A program made the translations under genes and the position numbers. Source: Caprella mutica (taxonomy: Eukaryota > Arthropoda > Malacostraca > Amphipoda > Caprellidae). From it: a stretch of 64,000 nt of DNA. The notes under the pieces were generated by a model. That model was not told the DNA's origin. It made no database searches and saw only the letters and a list, made by a program, of their open reading frames with translations. The DNA is taken from the NCBI GenBank assembly GCA_947561585.1, contig CANNZV010000322.1, forward strand, positions 186,001-250,000, written 5' to 3'. Positions 59,101 through 64,000 of this stretch are shown here, piece by piece. The stretch's first letter is position 1. Every line of letters begins with the position of its first letter.

Positions 59101-62100
59101 GAAGAACATTTTAAATATGACTCTAAAAATGATTAAATTACTATATTCTACTAAACTACTAAATTTTATCGAATATAGTAATTTTGTTTTACTCATGTGT
59201 TAATTTCCTATTTAGTAATTTTGTTATACTAATTTCATGTCTTCACACACCCTCTCATTAGGTGACATTTTGCAGCAGTAGAAAATGTTAGCGCAGACAG
59301 ACTCTCAGACTGTCACGGTGTAGCAGAGAGCAACACATTAGGGTGACTAGAAGAGGAAATTACTCTACCCAAACTGAATTTGCACTCACATGTAATCACC
59401 AAATTACTGTTTTAATCTTGACACAGATTTAAATGTTATTTTAATATAATAAATGGCATGGAGTGGAATTGTGTTTTCTAAGAAAAACTACCTTATCTAG
59501 TTCTTACTGTAAATGTAACTAATCTAGGTAGCTGGTACACCTGTTGATAAGAAAGTATCTGTGGAAAATGTAAACACGAATTGACGTGTCTACAGTTAAC
59601 AGGTATAGATATGGGATTTGCATTCATGATATTAGTAGAGTTTGAAGCAGTTTTTTTATATTCATATATTTATTTTATTCATATCTGAATGTCAAACTTT
59701 TTTTGGGATGTTCGTCGTTTTCTAAATATCTAGGTGATTCTTCATCTTGACGTATTTACAAACTTATCGATATTGCAGTAGTGCAATGATACAAATGTTC
59801 AATTAATGTAGGGATAAAAATATATTTTAGGATCCTTTAGAATAAAAAAAAATCCAGTTATGTTAAAAATATCACAATTGCTTTGACTTTTCTTTTCTCG
59901 ATTATTATTTTGACATCAAAACCTCTTACACTTTCAATTGAAATTTGTTGCATTTTCCACGTTCTGTTTTTTGTTGATATAGCAATAACCTAAACAAAAT
60001 GTATGTCTGCTATCGAAACCAAGCATTGTGATTATAGTAGTTAAAGATGTAATTATCAGCATTTGTCTCTTACCTTACATTCAATCATATAGGAGTAACT
60101 ACATTAACAGTTCCAGCACACCTGACAGTTCTTATTTCATTGGATTGAAGGAATGTGAGGCGTTAGGCCTAATTTTTAGGAAAGAATTGCTCGATCATCA
60201 AATTATTATTGTACTTCAATCGAGCAGCTGAACCGGAAAGTCTGGACGGTACAGTCATTCCCCCTCTGCCAGCCACGAGTCAGTGCTATTGCTACGGGGA
60301 AGTGAAGGTACGCTCGTAAGTGCGTAGCGATAGGCGCTACTGGAGGATAATTAACGAACTGCTTTCGTAGCGAGGGATTGTGTTGTACTCAGTGTAGAGG
60401 AAATAAGGAAATATTTTCCCAGGCTAGGCTTCACACTCAGATGTTCCAGGCGATCAGTTAATAGAGAGAGTTTTCTTAGAAAAATGGGAGCTGTCTTTAT
60501 TGCTGTCTGAGTGTTTATATGACATTGAAACTTATAGTGAGAGGTGGGGAATATAAATAAAGAAAATTAATAAAAAAAGAATATATGAAGAACCCACGTA
60601 CACTATTGATTTGCAAATTTAATGTTTTACATCATAATTATAATATGAAACTAAATATGAATAAACTTGTTTATAGCTTGGTTCCTCTTACTGTCGACTA
60701 TTTAGCACAATTCAATGTCTTCTATTCAGAATGTATTTCCAATTTGAATCACTAAATATCACCGCTAAAAAGTTTAATTCTTTATATTGAAATTACAAAA
60801 TTGATCAACAGTGAATTACGAACAATTCATCAATTTCAAAACCATATCATCGTAATGCTGTGAACTATCAAATAACTACAATAGTTTCATAGCCTCAATA
60901 GTCCCAATAGTCTCAATAGTCTCAATAGTTTCATGCTGCAATCAGGAGCGATAAAAACAAGATATCTGTTATTTCCGGAGATACTCGATAATGAATATAA
61001 TTAACTTTCAATTCTTGCCAATGATCGCATCCGCTCTTTAGTCACAGAATATATCGCTCTATAACACGGAACCTAGTTAGCTATCATCTATTTTAGAGCA
61101 GTGATGTTATTTCACTTTGTATATAAAGGAATATATTCAATATCATATATGATAGGGCTTTGTTATTATAAGACATACATTATAATTCAAATGTATGTGT
61201 TTGAGATAAATAATTATGAAGCCTTTGTAAAAGTTATAGATAGAAAATTAAAAAAAATGTTTTAAAAAGACATCTTTTTTTAATTAAAACAGGAAAAATG
61301 AAATCTTATAGCTTAGATAAAATATCTTTACAAATATTAAATTAAAATTCAATATAATTAGGTGAATAAATTACAATATTTCTTGTTATTCACATATCTA
61401 ATTAATTAGTTTCAATAAAAGTCATCTAAATCAACATGTATAATCGTTCTCTTTTTGTCGATATAAAATGAGTATCGACATTAGTGTTACTAAATGTCTT
61501 CTAGTAGGTAACTGAGGCGATGCTATTTATGACTTGGAAATGACAGAGGTACAACCTAGTGTGTACAGTGGTGATATACAGTGTGTCACCACTGTAAGTA
61601 ACAGCTACAGTTAGTGCTAAAGACTGTACAGGGGCTGTGGTTGAACCACTTCAAAGCTAACCACACTCCTAACCACGATAACCATATCGCTAACCACCGC
61701 ACCATAACTTGGCCCTAAGAGAATACCTACACTGATAATAATTATTGCTCTCTGGCCGGTTTATCCCAATATTATGCAAAGACTACATAAACCTTAGGCC
61801 TAAGGAAGTAATGGCCTATAAATTTATCAACACTTACTACAGTGGATAGGGTAAAGTCACAATATCCAGATGCGTATCAAATTCCGCATGAAAACTTTAA
61901 TAAATTATTAAGAATTTGCATCAAAATATGAGCAATAAAATAAATTCAAAGTGGGGATAATATTGTTCCTCTACCCTATAAGGCCTATATGCAACACTTA
62001 GTTACACAACTGTTTGAAATTAGTACTTTGTGATAGAACAGTTGGTGGTGTTTGTCTAAATTATAAACTGGAAATGAACCTTTGTTTACTTTAACTAATA

Positions 62101-63514
62101 GCTTCTGTTAAATTAAATATATAGATAATATAAAATCAATATTTGAAAGCAAACATGGAGGTTAGAATCATTTTCAGCACTTGTGATTGCAATTTAATTT
62201 ATAACTAGTTTATATAATTTGCCGCATTGATTATTCAGACTAGTGTTTCTTTCTATTTTCTGTGTGTGACACCTCCTGACTATGTCTCTATGGCACAGGT
62301 TTCCCTTTAATGGGTCTGAAGACGCTAATTGGGGAAAACTTTTGTTGGGATCTTTTCGCCAAGAGGCTTGGTGGTCTGTTGAGGTTTGCCAAACAATGGA
62401 CTTAACCTCATTAAAATAGTTACTTACTTCTGGGCTATTGTCCTCATTATTCGGTAGAGACATTCCTTATAAAAAGCACTTCTATTATATAGTGGTGACA
62501 AATAGCACTTTAGTTCACAATCAGTGAGTTTACCCGCTACGGCTTGAATCTATTGCACATTTCCATTCACAAATGACTGTTTGTTTATGTATATAAATTA
62601 AAATAAAGTTGCAGTGTCGATACCTATTTCAACTATTATCAATACAATAACTATTATATTGGTATAATAATAACAAGGTAGATAAAATGTTTAATACATT
62701 CAGACGCAAAGAATATAACTGAACTAATCGAGAACACGAGGATGGTTCTCATGTTTCCGATGTTGTTTTGTGTGGGCATCATATGCCGTTACTTTAAAGT
62801 TTCGGAGCGCACTCTCCCTCTGTAAAAAGTGTTTTAGGCCCAAAGAATTCAAACGAAGTGTAGCCATCCCAACAATGTTACGGTGTGCCACAAAAAATAC
62901 ACCTTCTCGGGGGCAGCAAAAAGAGGTGGAGGAAAATGTATTAATAAATGCAGGAGCACATGTTTCCCCCTCTAATTGCCTTACTTTTCTTATACTCTAG
63001 AATGAAATGAGAACTTCATAACCTTATAGTATGTTTATTTTATTGCCTTTCTTTGCAGTGAGACTGCGATAGAAAATACGTCCATATGTTATTAATTAAT
63101 GTTACTTTTTCTCAATATAATCAAGCTAACATTATAAATGCATAAATATCATTAGAATATTTACAAAGAATTGTAATTGTATGACGAGCTCTCACTATTT
63201 TCATTTCGTTATTTTTATGAGTATGAAGAATAAGTATAAATATAGTTTGATAACTAATTTCATTAGGTGATTAATTACTAAATGAATTACATTGCTATTT
63301 CATTACATGGTTGATATACAGTCTATTGGTAGCAATAGATCATAAAGTAGTAGAGTTACAATACATCACTTTTCAGGACATAGGCACAAATCAATGTAAT
63401 TTAGTGCTTACTTACAGGTCACTGGTGATTGACCCGCTACAGCTAATGAGTGAGAAAAACAAGAAACAATTTACTGTGAAAGACGACCACCATTGGATAC
63501 GCTTATAGAGTTAC
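56167..63514. other. long intergenic stretch without a supported gene
   Basis: Mostly AT-rich. Positions 57,240-57,870 are less AT-rich and may be an old mobile-element remnant. A (TTTATAATG)-like run sits at about 58,938-58,980 and a 9-bp TCAATAGTC repeat at about 60,890-60,932. A GC-richer block at 60,225-60,380 is listed separately. The 89-codon minus frame at 62,194-62,463 has a real ATG but no recognised family. Confidence 0.4.
60225..60380 (+). other. GC-richer island, possible unannotated 5' exon
   Basis: A local rise in G+C in otherwise very AT-rich DNA. It holds an arthropod initiator-like TCAGTG (60280-60285) and, 35 bases on, a consensus-like donor CTC/GTAAGT at 60316. It could be a first untranslated exon of a gene lying outside the window. 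Weak evidence. Confidence 0.25.
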
Positions 63515-64000
63515 GGGTACTGAGGTATTGCTGATGTACTGTGTACTGAGGTACTGTATTGCTGATGTACTGTGTACTGAGGTACTGTATTGCTGATGTA
63601 CTGTGTACTGAGGTACTGTATTGCTGATGTACTGTGTACTGAGGTACTGTATTGCTGATGTACTGTGTACTGAGGTACTGTAATGCTGATGTACTGTGTA
63701 CTGAGGTACTGTATTGCTGATGTACTGTGTACTGAGGTACTGTAATGTTGATGTACTGTGTACTGAGGTACTGCAATGCTGATGTACTGTACTGAGGTAC
63801 TGTATTGCTGATGTACTGTGTACTGAGGTACTGTAATGCTGATGTACTGTGTACTGAGGTACTGTATTGCTGATGTACTGTGTACTGAGGTACTGTAATG
63901 TTGATGTACTGTGTACTGAGGTACTGTAATGCTGATGTACTGTACTGAGGTACTGTATTGCTGATGTACTGTGTACTGAGGTACTGTAATACTGATGTAC
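63515..64000. repeat. 31-bp minisatellite reaching the window edge
   Basis: The unit reads GATGTACTGTGTACTGAGGT followed by ACTGTATTGCT. Variants TATTGCT, TAATGCT and TAATGTT alternate, and a 29-bp unit lacking GT occurs at 63,781 and 63,934, giving a 153-bp higher-order period. The array continues past the end. The 101-codon minus frame inside it is a by-product of the repeat. Confidence 0.95.

Noticed and set aside
62194..62463. 89-codon minus frame with a genuine ATG
   Set aside because: Composition is protein-like, but there is no recognised family, promoter or neighbouring exon, so it was left as unknown.
63471..63776. 101-codon minus frame rich in Tyr, Ser and Gln
   Set aside because: By-product of the 31-bp minisatellite.

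Overview
The window looks like nuclear DNA from an insect. It is AT-rich, its genes are split by introns, and more of it is transposable elements and minisatellites than exons. The Snail-family factor, the SR splicing factors and an arthropod-type Ty3/gypsy element fit an insect. A hemipteran is my guess, but nothing here proves the order.

Layout. Positions 1-6.8 kb are gene-poor, with a 29-bp and a 19-bp minisatellite. At 6.82-8.76 kb (minus strand) lies a two-exon Snail-family zinc-finger repressor whose upstream DNA has CCAAT boxes, a CRE, a TATA-like motif and E-boxes. From 9 to 25 kb there are no convincing protein genes: the stretch holds one tRNA-Thr(AGT) and several non-autonomous DNA transposons (two Tc1/mariner-type, one Harbinger-type with TAA duplications, one hAT-type with a perfect 8-bp duplication). 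At 25.8-28.0 and 31.6-33.8 kb (minus strand) are two tandem paralogues of an SRSF7/SRSF3-like splicing factor (RRM, CCHC knuckle, RS tail), each of three coding exons. From 34 to 39.8 kb the DNA is repeat-rich, with nested inverted repeats and a perfect 21-bp hairpin. From 39,868 to 49,825 is a nearly intact Ty3/gypsy LTR retrotransposon. An eroded Penelope-like reverse transcriptase follows at 51.4-51.8 kb. A 31-bp satellite fills 54.4-56.1 kb and a second 31-bp minisatellite runs off the right edge from 63.5 kb.

How the parts work together. Intron 2 of both SR genes keeps a 138-nt segment with splice sites, in phase with exon 2, that brings in a stop at the same codon (TAG in one copy, TAA in the other). 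It differs at only 2 positions, fewer per base than the coding RRM exon, which is the signature of an autoregulatory poison exon. A second intronic block is even better conserved. The retroelement has LTRs differing at 1 of 442 positions and 4-bp CCTA target duplications, so it inserted recently. It encodes Gag, and a Pol in the -1 frame, but no env. In the env position is a 109-codon ORF for a predicted N-myristoylated single-pass membrane protein, behind a good branch point and 3' splice site. Its leader holds a perfectly phased heat-shock-element array, and its Pol frame breaks in an A7 run just before the integrase GPY/F-like tail.

The most interesting items are the paralogue-conserved poison exon and the small membrane ORF of the young retroelement.
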